Positions 34,652-42,934 of a stretch of 64,000 nt of DNA are shown in pieces. Position 1 is the first letter of the stretch. Every line of letters starts with the position of its first letter. The position numbers and the translations under genes are program-made. The notes below the pieces were generated by a model, which was given only the letters and a program-made list of their open reading frames with translations, was not told where the DNA came from and ran no database searches. Source of the stretch: Ignavibacteriota bacterium (lineage in GTDB: Bacteria; Bacteroidota; Ignavibacteria; Ignavibacteriales; Ignavibacteriaceae); the NCBI GenBank assembly GCA_013285425.1, contig CP053447.1:1804001-1868000 (forward strand), given 5' to 3'.

Positions 34652-36271
34652 TTACCTCGTTGCTACAATTACCGCTACAGTAGCTGCAATTACTGCTGCT
34701 ACTTGTCCGAGTACGGAAAGAGTTGTTGTAAATATTTCCCAGAATTTTGGGCCAGGCGGATCTTCTAAAACCCAAATTGTATCACCAGGCTCTAAAGTGT
34801 CAATGTCATCATCCTCTACCCATTCCCCCGTATTTGATTTAATTACTCTAACATCATTTTCTAAAGCACGCCAACTAAAGCCACCAGCTAATTGTATATA
34901 ATCTTGAACTGAAAAATTCTTATTAAATATAAGACTGCCTGGGTTTACAACTTGACCAATAATTGTTATATAATTTTTCCTTTTAGGAATCACAATTTTG
35001 TCAAATCTCTTGAGTATAACATCCTCGCTTAATTGCTTCTCCAAAAATAATGATTGAAAATCAACCACCACTTTACCAACTCTTTGTCTGGACTTAGCCT
35101 TTAAATAATCATATTCATCATCGGTCATATCTGAACGTGGTATTAGCTTTATTCTTTCAAATTCGGGATCATAAGATGTATCGGCAATGCTTCTGTATAG
35201 TGTTGCATCAATTAAAGAAGCATCATCCAAAACTCCCCCCGCTTCATTAATAATTTCAGTTAATGTAGTTTTATTCTTTGTTATTCGATATACCCCCGGA
35301 TATTTAATTTCACCCTCTATAGTCACCCATTGTTCATCATAATAAGTGGATAATTCTCTAACAACAATAAGATCACTGTACTTTAATTCTATTGAATTAT
35401 TTTGAATATAATCATACGAATAATAATTACTGTACTGATTTACACCATCATTTTCAAATCTGATTAGTTCTATCGTATCTTTTCTAGCTTTGTACATTAA
35501 TCCGCCAGCTAGGTCAATTAATTCTTTTACTGTCTCTCCTTCCTTAAATTCATAAGTCGCAGGGTATCTTACTTGTCCTAATATTGAAATAATCTTATCA
35601 GCCTTTTCTATTAAAACGATGTCACCATCTTTTAAATATGGATTTTGCTTCAAATCCCCCATTCTAAAGAATGAAACCAAATCATAAGTACCAGTTGTTC
35701 CATCTTTAGAAATAATTTTAATATTTCTTATATCTGAGGTTGAAGTAATTAGTGATCTGCCTTTAAGAACATCCTGTAATCTTGAATTTGAAGATAGGAT
35801 TAAAGAAGATTGGGTTGAAACATCACCGATTAAGGATACTTTAATTTTCCTGACATCAGCTAGTGCAATATAGATATCAACATTTCTGAAATTCTTTTCA
35901 AGTATTTCAAAAATACTTTTTTTTGCTTCTGCAAGTGATTTATTTCTTAAATCAACTGCACCTACTCTTGGTATGTATAAGTAACCTTCATGATTGATCA
36001 GTAAGTTAAAGATTCTTTCTTCTACTCCACTGATTGAAATAAATATTTTGTCACCCGGTCCAACTTTATATTCATCAGGATTGATAACTCCTTCCGAGGC
36101 TTCCATTTTTTGAAATATATTAGCGGAAGTGTCCTTTATTGAACTGAAAGATCTTTCTGGATAAGTAGGAAGTATCTGCGAGTATAAGTTAGTTAATAGT
36201 AACAGGGAAAAAACAACAGATAATATTTTTTTGCTTATCAATTTGTAACCAAGATTATTTAAGTGCTGCAA
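34652..36271 (-). CDS. Wza-type polysaccharide export protein with SLBB domains
   Basis: The product of 539 residues has an N-terminal signal sequence (SKKILSVVFSLLLLTNLYS), a poly-export domain (YKVGPGDKIFISISG, about 66-80), and several SLBB-type beta-grasp units (VSLIGDVS, ISILGQVRYPATYEF, VTIEGEIKYPGVY, ITIIGQVVNPGSL). The hydrophobic C-terminal helix LSVLGQVAAVIAATVAVIVA could insert in the outer membrane as in Wza. No ATG exists near the start; TTG at 36271 or TTG at 36241 (directly before the signal sequence) are the options. It is the first gene of the export part of the locus. Confidence 0.9.
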   Translation of the reverse strand: MQHLNNLGYKLISKKILSVVFSLLLLTNLYSQILPTYPERSFSSIKDTSANIFQKMEASEGVINPDEYKVGPGDKIFISISGVEERIFNLLINHEGYLYIPRVGAVDLRNKSLAEAKKSIFEILEKNFRNVDIYIALADVRKIKVSLIGDVSTQSSLILSSNSRLQDVLKGRSLITSTSDIRNIKIISKDGTTGTYDLVSFFRMGDLKQNPYLKDGDIVLIEKADKIISILGQVRYPATYEFKEGETVKELIDLAGGLMYKARKDTIELIRFENDGVNQYSNYYSYDYIQNNSIELKYSDLIVVRELSTYYDEQWVTIEGEIKYPGVYRITKNKTTLTEIINEAGGVLDDASLIDATLYRSIADTSYDPEFERIKLIPRSDMTDDEYDYLKAKSRQRVGKVVVDFQSLFLEKQLSEDVILKRFDKIVIPKRKNYITIIGQVVNPGSLIFNKNFSVQDYIQLAGGFSWRALENDVRVIKSNTGEWVEDDDIDTLEPGDTIWVLEDPPGPKFWEIFTTTLSVLGQVAAVIAATVAVIVATR

Positions 36272-36316
36272 AGTTAATAAATAGATAATAATTATTGAAA
36301 GATATTTTCTTTGATA

Positions 36317-37180
36317 CTAAATTTTTAATGATATCTTTCTTAAAGAAACTACTGTAACAAATACTCCGATAAGCGGTCCAATACATAATAGTATCGCTGC
36401 AAACAAATATTTGTTCCTGATTATTTGATCAAGCGAAAATAAATACTCACTTGCATAATGATACAACAGTATTGAAATTGCCAATGCAGTTATGCCTGCA
36501 ATAAGTCCTGCTAAAGCACTATTTAATATTATAGGCATCTTTATTGTTGAAAGCTTTGCACCAACAAATTTCATTGTTTCTAACTCAGAGTATTTGGAAT
36601 TTAATATCAGCCTTACCGTACTATAAACCAGATACATTGATACGAGAAAGATTAATCCGGTTAGTGTAAAAACATACACTTTCCCTTTATCAATATATGA
36701 TAAAATCCTCTGGTAAAAATCCTGCCTGAAAACAACATCATCGCTCCAGCTTAATTTTGATAAATCTTTTATGATTAATTTTATCGAATCGTTAACAGCA
36801 TATTCACTTTTCAGTTTCAGATTAAAAGATGCCGGTAAAGGATTATAATCAAGAATTTTTCTGAAATCTTCACCGGTCTCTTTAACAAAAATTTCTGCGG
36901 CTTCTTCTTTACTTACATAATCAACTGATTTGAGAAAGTTAAGATTTTTCATTTCATTTTTAATTGAATCAATCTCTGTCTTTGCAATTTTATCCTTTAT
37001 AAAAACACTTATAACAATATTGCCTTTTAATTCCTGTTCAAAATGATTAGAAAATTGTATAATGAACACAGATAAAGTTATTAGTATTACAGAAAGTGTA
37101 ATCGAAACAAGTGAAAGAAAAAAAGAGAATTTTGATCTTTCAATCAGTTTAAATGCTTCTTTAATCCAGAATTTTATCAT
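36317..37180 (-). CDS. ftsX: Cell division protein FtsX
   Basis: FtsX of 287 residues, the membrane partner of the ATPase FtsE, activates peptidoglycan hydrolases at the septum. It has an N-terminal cytoplasmic segment, a first helix at 22-43, an extracellular domain (about 45-165) with GNIVISVFIKDKI and a VDYVSKEEA segment, then three further helices with LILNSKYSELETMKFVGA between them. No ftsE is adjacent; separated ftsE and ftsX genes are common in this part of the tree. It follows two lipoprotein genes by eight bases. Confidence 0.93.
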   Translation of the reverse strand: MIKFWIKEAFKLIERSKFSFFLSLVSITLSVILITLSVFIIQFSNHFEQELKGNIVISVFIKDKIAKTEIDSIKNEMKNLNFLKSVDYVSKEEAAEIFVKETGEDFRKILDYNPLPASFNLKLKSEYAVNDSIKLIIKDLSKLSWSDDVVFRQDFYQRILSYIDKGKVYVFTLTGLIFLVSMYLVYSTVRLILNSKYSELETMKFVGAKLSTIKMPIILNSALAGLIAGITALAISILLYHYASEYLFSLDQIIRNKYLFAAILLCIGPLIGVFVTVVSLRKISLKI

Positions 37181-37188
37181 AAGATTAC

Positions 37189-37695
37189 TTAAAAATTTGA
37201 TTCATCTATCCAGCGCTCTATTTTCCAAACCTGAGTTGATGGGTTCTTATTTAATGATAAATTCACTCTTCCATCAACGTGAACAACATCAGTCGGATTA
37301 AATGTAATTGTCAGATTGAAACTTCTAACTATATTAGCTGAAACTGAATCTTGTGTACTTAATACAATATTATTCCATATCAGATCGAGACTTTGAGCAT
37401 TTTGAAAAAGTCCGTTGGTTGTACGCATTTCATCATCTCTTCCCCAGGTAACATCAAATCCCTGATCATAATCTCTGTATGTAAATGTAAAACTGCCTGA
37501 AAGAAGATTGCCATAAATAGTTGTGTCCTTGAAAGAGTAGGCATATTGAAAATTTTGAAAGACCCCGGAAATATCTTTCTGATCAGAAATAGGAAGCACA
37601 GTCTGATCAGGATCTAAATCAAGTTTTGGTGCAAATGGATTTGTACAACCAGCAATCAGAATTAATGTAAACGATATAGAAATAAATTTACTAAT
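37189..37695 (-). CDS. Lipoprotein with apparent ATT start codon
   Basis: The open frame extends upstream of the first GTG (37599) to a TAA and, within it, encodes a clear lipoprotein signal: KFISISFTLILIAGC (lipobox LIAGC, Cys at about 18). The only start that includes this signal and has a ribosome site is ATT at 37695, with AAGGA seven bases upstream; it overlaps the previous stop (ATTAG). The 168-residue product is otherwise a beta-rich domain with WGRDDEMRTTNG and ends VWKIERWIDESNF, like the nuclear-transport-factor-2-like protein encoded next to it. Function unknown. Standard gene calls would start at 37599 and lose the lipobox. Confidence 0.75.
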   Translation of the reverse strand: MSKFISISFTLILIAGCTNPFAPKLDLDPDQTVLPISDQKDISGVFQNFQYAYSFKDTTIYGNLLSGSFTFTYRDYDQGFDVTWGRDDEMRTTNGLFQNAQSLDLIWNNIVLSTQDSVSANIVRSFNLTITFNPTDVVHVDGRVNLSLNKNPSTQVWKIERWIDESNF

Positions 37696-38284
37696 AGAAA
37701 ATTCCTTTTAATTCACTCCAGCTCGGAAATAATTCACCTCTGGTATCTTTCCAAAAATAAATTACCCATTCAGCCCTTGCATCTCTTAACATATTAAACT
37801 GCAATATACCTGCATAGTTAGCTGGTGTCGGATCAGTGCTTGAAATAGGAAGATTTATATTATAAGCAGCAGTATAAATCAGTGAGTCACCACTTAAATT
37901 ACTATAGTTCTCATCAGAAAATGTTAATGATATAGGAAAATCAACGGGTACTTTATTAATTACACTGCTGAAATATCTTTTCTCTTCATTCAATCCCCAG
38001 TCTTGCAAAAAGACCTGATAAAGAGCAATTGCTTCGCTTGAGGCAGAGAAACTGAATTTTTTATCTCCAAAAAGTGTATCAACAAAACAGGCAATGTAGT
38101 TCTGAACATTTTTATCAGCAAAGGAATTTATAAGGTTATTAATAACATCTTCTGCTCTTACAGCAGGTATAAAGTTTGATTTTCCTTTGTCAGGTGCTTC
38201 AGCATCTCTTGTATCAAATAAATTACAGGAACCCAGTGTAAAAGTTATAATCGCAATAAAAAATATTTTTTTCATCCTTTGCAT
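37691..38284 (-). CDS. Lipoprotein, NTF2-like
   Basis: A lipoprotein of 197 residues (or 194 from the second ATG at 38275). The signal MKKIFFIAIITFTLGSC has lipobox LGSC. The body contains a helix RAEDVINNLINSFADKNVQNYIACF followed by beta strands, the usual start of an NTF2-like fold, and ends with EWVIYFWKDTRGELFPSWSEL. It looks related to the next gene (37189-37695), with which it overlaps by five bases. Both probably reside on the periplasmic side of a membrane. Substrate or partner unknown. Confidence 0.75.
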   Translation of the reverse strand: MQRMKKIFFIAIITFTLGSCNLFDTRDAEAPDKGKSNFIPAVRAEDVINNLINSFADKNVQNYIACFVDTLFGDKKFSFSASSEAIALYQVFLQDWGLNEEKRYFSSVINKVPVDFPISLTFSDENYSNLSGDSLIYTAAYNINLPISSTDPTPANYAGILQFNMLRDARAEWVIYFWKDTRGELFPSWSELKGIFY

Positions 38285-38508
38285 ATCAAAATCAATCTTT
38301 ACAAAGTAAAATGCTCAAATTTATTATCAAAAAAAACATTAAAAATTTTAAAAAATGAATTGCGGAATTTCACAGAACTATTTCCAATCTTACTTATAAA
38401 AGATGTGAACCTTAAAAACAGAATTCCTTCGATGCTGTTTATTTTATAGTTCACTAAAAGATTTAAGATAAATATCCAAGTAGCTGTCTAACCTTATCAG
38501 ATTTAATT

Positions 38509-39105
38509 TTATAAATCAATTCGATTTACCATTGCCCTGCCGATTGTTGCTTCATCAGCAAACTCAAGATCACCTCCGATTGGTATTCCACGGGCAATTC
38601 TTGTTACCTTAACATTTAATGGCTTAATCAATCGGGCTAGATAAAGAGAAGTTGTTTCACCTTCAGTATCGGGATTTAATGCAAGGATCACTTCTGAGAT
38701 ATTTTCTTTCTCAAATCTTAAAAGTAATTCTTTAATCTTTAAATCATTTGCAGTTATACCGGAAAGCGGGGAAAGAACTCCGCCTAAAACATGATATAAA
38801 CCAAAATATTCATTTGATTTCTCTATAGCTATCACATCGCTTGCTTCTTCAACAACACATATTTTACTTGTATCACGTTTAACACTTTTGCAGATTTCAC
38901 AAAGGTCTTCTTCGGTAAGATTAAAGCATCTTGAACAAAAATGTAATTTTAGTTTTAGATCAGAAATTGATTTAACTAATCTGTCAACGGAATCCTGTTC
39001 AGATTTTAATATATACAAAGCTAGTCTTTGCGCAGTTTTTTTCCCAATCCCGGGTAACTTACTCAACTCTTCTATTGCAATTAAAAGAGGTTCAGCTATC
39101 TGCAC
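38509..39105 (-). CDS. recR: Recombination protein RecR
   Basis: RecR acts with RecF/RecO in loading RecA at gaps. The 198-residue protein has the helix-hairpin-helix LPGIGKKTAQRLALYIL (about 15-31), the Cys4 zinc finger CSRCFNLTEEDLCEIC, and a Toprim domain (ICVVEEASDVIAIE, LALNPDTEGETTSLYL), ending with ARGIPIGGDLEFADEATIGRA. It starts with GTG directly after the ybaB stop. The ybaB-recR pair is a common arrangement. Confidence 0.97.
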   Translation of the reverse strand: MQIAEPLLIAIEELSKLPGIGKKTAQRLALYILKSEQDSVDRLVKSISDLKLKLHFCSRCFNLTEEDLCEICKSVKRDTSKICVVEEASDVIAIEKSNEYFGLYHVLGGVLSPLSGITANDLKIKELLLRFEKENISEVILALNPDTEGETTSLYLARLIKPLNVKVTRIARGIPIGGDLEFADEATIGRAMVNRIDL

Positions 39106-39432
39106 TTAAAACCCCGGAATATTTAACCCAGGGGGTATCATCCCTTTGGTAACTTTTGCCATTTCTTCTTCAGCCATTTTATTTGCTGATTGTAAAGCTT
39201 TATTAACTGCTGCAACTACTAAATCTTCAAGAATTTCCTTTTCTTCTGCATTTATCACTTGCGGGTCAATTTCAATGGAAATAAGCTCTTTCATCCCATT
39301 AGCTTTAGCTTTAATCATCCCGCCGCCAGCTTCTTCCGTAACGCTCATATTTCCTAGCTCATTTTGTACTCTTTGCATCTCAGCCTGCATTTTTTGCACC
39401 TGTTTCAACATTCCCTGCATACCGCCTTTCAT
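39106..39432 (-). CDS. ybaB: Nucleoid-associated protein YbaB/EbfC
   Basis: A small DNA-binding protein of 108 residues that acts as a dimer. It has an N-terminal coiled helix QVQKMQAEMQRVQNELGNM, the conserved AGGGMIKAKANGMKELISIEI, and the C-terminal helix KALQSANKMAEEEMAKVT. The ATG at 39432 has AGGAG six bases upstream and gives the family-typical start (MKGGMQGMLKQ); an upstream TTG at 39477 lacks support. Its stop abuts the recR start. Confidence 0.93.
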   Translation of the reverse strand: MKGGMQGMLKQVQKMQAEMQRVQNELGNMSVTEEAGGGMIKAKANGMKELISIEIDPQVINAEEKEILEDLVVAAVNKALQSANKMAEEEMAKVTKGMIPPGLNIPGF

Positions 39433-39566
39433 ATTCATCTCCTGATTTTTGTAATTTTTAAGTTTTTTTGAAGCCAAATATAATACAATCGTTTGACTTT
39501 ATATATTTAATTTGCCTAATTTCAAATTGAAATTTTATCAAGTAAAAATAAAAGATTAGAGGTAAA

Positions 39567-40244
39567 ATGGTAGAAACTTTACTACATAAAGATATTCCTT
39601 TGGATGAAGGCAATTATCTACTGCTTGAGTATCTGGATAGTTACCAGGTTAATGGCAAAAAAGTAAAAGTTAAAGATATTGGCAGAAAAATAGCTCTGAC
39701 CAGCGCATTTTTCTTTGATTATTTAAAAGAATATCATATCCCAACAACATTCTTAAGAAAAGATGGTGAAAATTCATTAAAATTTTCTGTAAGTAATGAG
39801 CTGTCTTTCAGGGTAAAAATTCTTAATAATGCTGATAAAAGAAATTCTAAAATTTTTGGGATGAAAGAAGGTGCAGAATTAAATCTGCCTGTGTTCGAGT
39901 TTCATTATGGATGCGGTAAAGAGAGCATTATTAGTGAGAGTCATTTAATTGCCTTTGATCTTTGTAATACCGAAGATATGAAGTTAATTACAAGAATGTG
40001 CTCAAAAATAAATGCAGTTCTTAAATCATTTTTTGAAAGAAGAAATGAAAATCTTGCTGAAGTATGCTGTCATTTTGGAAAAACTGATGATAAGCTTTTT
40101 TTAATCGGGGATTTTTCACCAGCAAGTATAAAAATCTTTTCTAAAAATGATTCTGTTAAAGGAATAAACCCATATAAACTTACAACTGCTGCCGAAATAA
40201 GAAAATATACAGACCAGCTTTTTAATATTGCGAGTGTAAAATAA
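39567..40244 (+). CDS. Divergent SAICAR synthase (PurC-like) homologue
   Basis: A protein of 225 residues with the fold signature of short bacterial PurC: IGRKIALTSAFFFDYLKEYHIPTTF in place of the usual GKGxLNNxISxxIFxxLxxxGIxTHF, then FRVKILNNADKR, LPVFEFHYG and SESHLIAF. Key catalytic segments are altered: the DEISPD-type motif reads LIGDFSPASIKIF, and the N-terminal nucleotide-binding part is shortened. The intact purC lies at 10042-10935. The gene starts the plus-strand run with psd, pssA, purS and purQ and overlaps psd (TAATG). It may be an inactive regulator, a changed-specificity enzyme or a decaying paralogue. Confidence 0.7.
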   Translation: MVETLLHKDIPLDEGNYLLLEYLDSYQVNGKKVKVKDIGRKIALTSAFFFDYLKEYHIPTTFLRKDGENSLKFSVSNELSFRVKILNNADKRNSKIFGMKEGAELNLPVFEFHYGCGKESIISESHLIAFDLCNTEDMKLITRMCSKINAVLKSFFERRNENLAEVCCHFGKTDDKLFLIGDFSPASIKIFSKNDSVKGINPYKLTTAAEIRKYTDQLFNIASVK

Positions 40245-40888
40245 TGTTTACAAAATACGGTTACAACACAATGGGTGTTGTATTTTTTGTTGTTTTCATT
40301 CTTATCGTTCTGAGTATTTTTTCAAGTGCCAATTATATCAGATTCCCTTTGATTCTTATTGCTGTTTTACTTGCTGCCTTTACACTAAACTTCTTTCGCG
40401 ATCCTGAAAGAAAGCTACCTGAAAAATCAAATATAGTTGTATCGCCTGCAGATGGAAGAGTTTTATTTGTAAAAGACATAATTGATGAGAGATTTCTTAA
40501 CAGCAAAGCAAAAATGGTATCTATCTTTATGTCTCCTCTTAATGTTCACGTAAACCGAATACCAATTACAGGAAGAGTTGATTATCTGAAATATGTTGGA
40601 GGAAACTATATTGCTGCTTTTGAAGATAAAGCATCGGAAGAAAATGAAAGAAATGAAATTGGTATCAGTTCGCCGGCTGGAAAAGTTTTATTTATCCAGA
40701 TTGCCGGTTTTATAGCAAGAAGAATTGTCAGCGAAGTAAAAATCGGAGAAACTGTATCCATTGGAAATCGGTTTGGTATGATTAAATTTGGAAGTCGTGT
40801 TGATATAATTGTTCCGGAACAGTGGCAGGTAAAAGTAAAAAAAGATGACAATGTTACTGCCGGTGAAACAATTCTTTTTGAATATTAA
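40244..40888 (+). CDS. psd: Phosphatidylserine decarboxylase (short, archaeal-type)
   Basis: Psd converts phosphatidylserine to phosphatidylethanolamine. The 214-residue protein has two N-terminal membrane helices, the conserved NFFRDPERKLPEKSNIVVSPADGRV, MSPLNVHVNRIPITGRV and the C-terminal self-cleavage site FGSR, where Ser184 would become the pyruvoyl group. The FGS form and small size are typical for the class found in Bacteroidota and archaea. It is immediately followed by pssA, the preceding enzyme of the same pathway. Confidence 0.95.
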   Translation: MFTKYGYNTMGVVFFVVFILIVLSIFSSANYIRFPLILIAVLLAAFTLNFFRDPERKLPEKSNIVVSPADGRVLFVKDIIDERFLNSKAKMVSIFMSPLNVHVNRIPITGRVDYLKYVGGNYIAAFEDKASEENERNEIGISSPAGKVLFIQIAGFIARRIVSEVKIGETVSIGNRFGMIKFGSRVDIIVPEQWQVKVKKDDNVTAGETILFEY

Positions 40889-40891
40889 TTA

Positions 40892-41611
40892 ATGAATCGA
40901 TTTAGACTTACACCTTCTGTAATACCAAATCTGTTTACCGCTATGAATATGTTCAGCGGTTTTTTTTCGATAATTACAGCAAGTCAGGGAAATTATACAT
41001 ATTCAGCATGGTTGATTGTTGTAGCTGCAGTATTTGATGCGCTTGATGGATTTATGGCTCGTCTGACAAAATCAAGCAGCGAGCTTGGAGTTGAACTTGA
41101 TTCGCTTTCGGATGTAATTAGCTTTGGTGCAGCCCCCTCGTTTTTGCTTTACAAAACTTATTTCTATCAGTTTGAAACTCTCGGTATCATTCTCAGCTCT
41201 CTGATAATGATTGCAGGCGGTTTTCGTCTTGCAAGATTTAATGTTCAATTAGTTGGATTTGATAAAGCGTATTTTACAGGGCTACCAATCCCCTCTTCAG
41301 CATTAACAATTGTAAGTTTTATCCTCGGATTTTATGATAATGGATTTAACGGAGTCGAAAAACATTTTATTATTCCGCTTGTTCTTGGTTTATCCCTACT
41401 TATGGTCAGCAATGTTAAATATGATACTTTATCAAAATATGCGTTTAAAAATTTCAAAAAAAATCCTTATTTAATTTTAGTTTATCTTTTAGTATTTGTA
41501 TTACTTGTGTTCTATACTGTTAAAGGTTTGTTCTTCATTTTTGTTTTCATGATTGTATTTGGTATTTTTAGACAAATTTTTAACTATTTCTCAAATAAAA
41601 AATCTGAGTGA
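40892..41611 (+). CDS. pssA: CDP-diacylglycerol-serine O-phosphatidyltransferase
   Basis: PssA makes phosphatidylserine from CDP-diacylglycerol and serine in the membrane. The 239-residue protein starts with PSVIPNLFTAMNMFSGFFSI and contains the CDP-alcohol phosphotransferase motif FDALDGFMARL with GVELDSLSDVISFGAAPS. It has about six to eight membrane helices. It sits three bases after psd and three bases before purS, so lipid and purine genes share the transcript. Confidence 0.95.
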   Translation: MNRFRLTPSVIPNLFTAMNMFSGFFSIITASQGNYTYSAWLIVVAAVFDALDGFMARLTKSSSELGVELDSLSDVISFGAAPSFLLYKTYFYQFETLGIILSSLIMIAGGFRLARFNVQLVGFDKAYFTGLPIPSSALTIVSFILGFYDNGFNGVEKHFIIPLVLGLSLLMVSNVKYDTLSKYAFKNFKKNPYLILVYLLVFVLLVFYTVKGLFFIFVFMIVFGIFRQIFNYFSNKKSE

Positions 41612-41614
41612 AAA

Positions 41615-41866
41615 GTGTTTAAAGCAACAGTATTAATAAAAAGACGATCTTCAATACTTGACCCACAAGGTGTTGCCGTTGAAAAAGGTGCTAAACATCT
41701 TGGAATCACAAATATTAAAGGAACAAGGATAGGAAAACTAATTGAGTTTGATGTTGATGTAAATGATCGAACTGCAGCCGAAAAAGAAGTAACTGAGTAT
41801 TGTTCAAAACTTCTGGCAAATCCTATTATGGAAGATTTTGAGTTCAATCTGGAAGAAGTAAAATGA
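41615..41866 (+). CDS. purS: Phosphoribosylformylglycinamidine synthase subunit PurS
   Basis: PurS is the small bridging subunit of the three-part FGAM synthase (PurS/PurQ/PurL). The product has 83 residues, the usual size, with RRSSILDPQGVAVEKGAKHLG and the C-terminal LANPIMEDFEF. It starts with GTG at 41615. Its stop overlaps the purQ start by four bases. purL is not in the window. Confidence 0.95.
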   Translation: MFKATVLIKRRSSILDPQGVAVEKGAKHLGITNIKGTRIGKLIEFDVDVNDRTAAEKEVTEYCSKLLANPIMEDFEFNLEEVK

Positions 41867-42564
41867 GTTTAAAGTTTGGAGTTGTGGTTTTTCCCGGTTC
41901 AAATTGCGATCACGATGCTTATTACTCGTTAAAAAAAGTTCTGGATTACAGTGTTGAATTTCTATGGCATAAAGATACAGACCTGAAACAAAGCAGTGTT
42001 GTTCTTTTGCCAGGCGGATTTTCTTATGGTGATTATCTTCGTACTGGTGCAATTGCAAGATTTTCTCCTATTATGAATTCTGTTATAAGTTTTGCAAATA
42101 AAGGCGGAATCGTTATCGGTATTTGTAATGGATTTCAGATTTTATTAGAAGCAGGTTTATTGCCCGGCGTTATGATACGGAATAATTCACTTAAATTTTC
42201 GTGTAAAGATGTATATCTTTCAGTTGATAATCGTGACACAATCTTTACAAGTGAGATTTCGAAAGATTTATTATCTATAAAGATCCCTATTGCACACGGT
42301 GAAGGTAATTATTTTGCTGATGAAAAACTGCTGGAAGAACTTATATTAAATAAACAGATTTTGTTCAGATATTCTGATGCAGATGGCAATGTCAATGATG
42401 AGGTAAATCCAAATGGCTCTCAATTAAACATTGCAGGAATAGTAAACAAAAACGGTAATGTTATGGGAATGATGCCTCATCCTGAAAGAGCTTGTAACCC
42501 AACTCTTGGCAGAACTGATGGGCAATTAATTTTTAAATCAATTGCAAATTATATATTAAACTAA
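41863..42564 (+). CDS. purQ: Phosphoribosylformylglycinamidine synthase subunit PurQ
   Basis: PurQ is the glutaminase subunit of FGAM synthase and passes ammonia to PurL. The 233-residue class I amidotransferase has [16 protein letters not shown] at the N-terminus, [18 protein letters not shown], the nucleophile Cys in GICNGFQIL (about 87), and His-x-Glu in MPHPERA (about 206-208). It overlaps purS and is followed by tatA after ten bases. Confidence 0.97.
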   Translation: MSLKFGVVVFPGSNCDHDAYYSLKKVLDYSVEFLWHKDTDLKQSSVVLLPGGFSYGDYLRTGAIARFSPIMNSVISFANKGGIVIGICNGFQILLEAGLLPGVMIRNNSLKFSCKDVYLSVDNRDTIFTSEISKDLLSIKIPIAHGEGNYFADEKLLEELILNKQILFRYSDADGNVNDEVNPNGSQLNIAGIVNKNGNVMGMMPHPERACNPTLGRTDGQLIFKSIANYILN

Positions 42565-42574
42565 AGGTGATATT

Positions 42575-42769
42575 ATGTTTGGAAACTTAGGCACTGGTGA
42601 AATAATAATAATTGTGCTTGTTATTCTTCTATTATTTGGTGCGAAAAAAATTCCTGAACTTGCTCAAGGTTTAGGTAAGGGTATGAGAGAATTCAAAAAA
42701 TCCCTAAAGGATGTTGAAGATGAAATTAAAAAGACTGATGACGATGTGAAGAAAACTGATAAGTCTTGA
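42575..42769 (+). CDS. tatA: Twin-arginine translocase TatA/TatE family subunit
   Basis: A pore-forming Tat component of 64 residues. One N-terminal membrane helix ([20 protein letters not shown]) is followed by an amphipathic helix ([18 protein letters not shown]) and an acidic/basic tail. The FGAKKIPEL motif is diagnostic. tatC is not nearby. The ribosome site AAAGGTG lies just upstream, and a strong terminator follows at 42846-42880. Confidence 0.95.
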   Translation: MFGNLGTGEIIIIVLVILLLFGAKKIPELAQGLGKGMREFKKSLKDVEDEIKKTDDDVKKTDKS

Positions 42770-42845
42770 CCAGCGTTTTGTAATTCTTTATACAAAAAAG
42801 TGCTGATGCGAAATCTTTTGCATTATATTAGCTTTAATTTCTTTT

Positions 42846-42880
42846 ATTCCCGCTACCAACGCAGCGGGAATTTTATTTTA
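42846..42880 (+). terminator. Rho-independent terminator after tatA
   Basis: A 9-bp stem ATTCCCGCT (42846-42854) and AGCGGGAAT (42863-42871) with an 8-base loop is followed by TTTATTTTA. It ends the plus-strand run from the PurC-like gene to tatA. Confidence 0.88.
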
Positions 42881-42934
42881 CAATAGATATTCCGATAGGA
42901 AAAATAAAGACTAATATTTCTAATAATCTTTTGA

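Noticed and set aside
18958..36271. A recent genomic island with mobile elements around the polysaccharide locus.
   Set aside because: No transposase, integrase, att-like repeat or tRNA boundary was seen; base composition is similar to the flanks, though slightly more AT-rich.
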